Shown: in pieces, positions 63,601 through 64,000 of the stretch | How the letters are laid out: every line of letters begins with the position of its first letter | Position numbering within the stretch: position 1 is the stretch's first letter | Assembly (NCBI GenBank): GCA_907163375.1 | Contig: CAJQUW010007952.1 | Span: 124,001-188,000 of the forward strand | Length of the DNA: 64,000 nt | Origin: Prostheceraeus crozeri | Taxonomy: Eukaryota; Platyhelminthes; Polycladida; Euryleptidae | Direction: 5' to 3' | The notes under the pieces: model-generated | What the model saw: only the letters and a program-made list of their open reading frames with translations | What the model was told of the DNA's origin: nothing | Databases searched by the model: none | Program-made: the position numbers and the translations under genes

Positions 63601-63681
63601 TAGATGAAATTAACCAGGGATGCTAGTATCATTGTACAATCTGTATTGTAAATTCATAGCACATTTTTTTCGTGGAGTGAT

Positions 63682-63720
63682 AAATTCTACATGTTGCATG
63701 AATGCAACATTGTAAAATTT
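63682..63720. repeat. Short perfect-core hairpin
   Basis: The arms AAATTCTACATGTTGCAT and ATGCAACATTGTAAAATTT are complementary with one mismatch and one extra base, with a GA loop; the inner nine pairs (ATGTTGCAT) are perfect. The T run and CATG-rich tract precede it. It could be a transposon-end or MITE remnant, or chance. Confidence 0.6.
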
Positions 63721-64000
63721 ACGAACATGCAGAACTTACTACACAAATTGCAATACATTCATTACATCCCTGGCAAATTCCAGTCACTCCATTGATGTGG
63801 CGCAAGGCCATACATTATCTTCGATATAAAGTTGCACATGTCACAGAGGCAATTCACAAATGCAAATTAAAAAACCGTGCATAAAATTAACATCATGTTT
63901 ATATCAATGTATTGAAGACAAGGAAAATTCATGCATAACGTGAATTAATGAAGCACAAATCAATCAGTCTCCAACACAGTTTTCAATCTCCGATTAAAAA
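63721..64000. other. Right window end, nothing recognised
   Basis: AT-rich, with no repeat or gene that I can support. The 60-codon ORF at 63702-63884 starts inside the hairpin and has no recognisable content. Confidence 0.5.

Overview
The window is non-coding eukaryotic DNA, most likely from an animal and probably an invertebrate. I see no bacterial gene packing, only short unsupported ORFs, AT-rich unique flanks, several decayed Tc1/mariner-type DNA transposons, and one very large tandem repeat. I cannot name the species. I recognise no intact host gene, tRNA or rRNA.

Layout. (1) 1-5754 is unique AT-rich sequence. It holds a 0.73-kb imperfect inverted repeat (1761-2492) and a decayed 1,238-bp mariner/IS630-type transposon with long terminal inverted repeats and a TA duplication (3851-5088). 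(2) 5755-56184, 79% of the window, is a single uninterrupted array of a 43-bp minisatellite/satellite unit, about 1,170 copies, all in one orientation. (3) 56185-64000 is unique AT-rich sequence. It carries a retroposon-like tail directly after the array, an internally deleted mariner element (about 56514-57530), an abutting Tc1-like transposase remnant (57589-57940), a weak ISXO2/Merlin-like fragment (59290-59496), a candidate 60-bp exon (59552-59611), a diverged 150-bp direct repeat and a CATG/ATGCAT-rich tract near the right end.

The array is the main feature. Units differ by a small set of recurring diagnostic variants, and the order of these variants repeats at larger scale. By locating rare variant units I find higher-order duplications with fixed offsets: 1,333 bp (12.2/13.6 kb), 1,505 bp (16.1-19.1 kb), 5,631 bp (16.7-22.3 kb versus 22.3-27.6 kb), 1,120 bp (37.1-39.3 kb), 1,328 and 2,793 bp (45-50 kb), and 1,500 bp (52.9/54.4 kb). 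The offsets are whole multiples of 43 corrected by the few 42- or 44-bp units they contain. They therefore give a partial history of how the array grew. Three short sub-arrays use a 42-bp unit, which keeps one reading frame open; elsewhere the 43-bp period rotates the frame.

Nothing here shows a protein-based system. The least ordinary content is the size, single orientation, sharp edges, strand asymmetry, near absence of CpG and nested duplication history of the array. Its function, if any (heterochromatin, centromere, structural RNA), cannot be decided from sequence alone.
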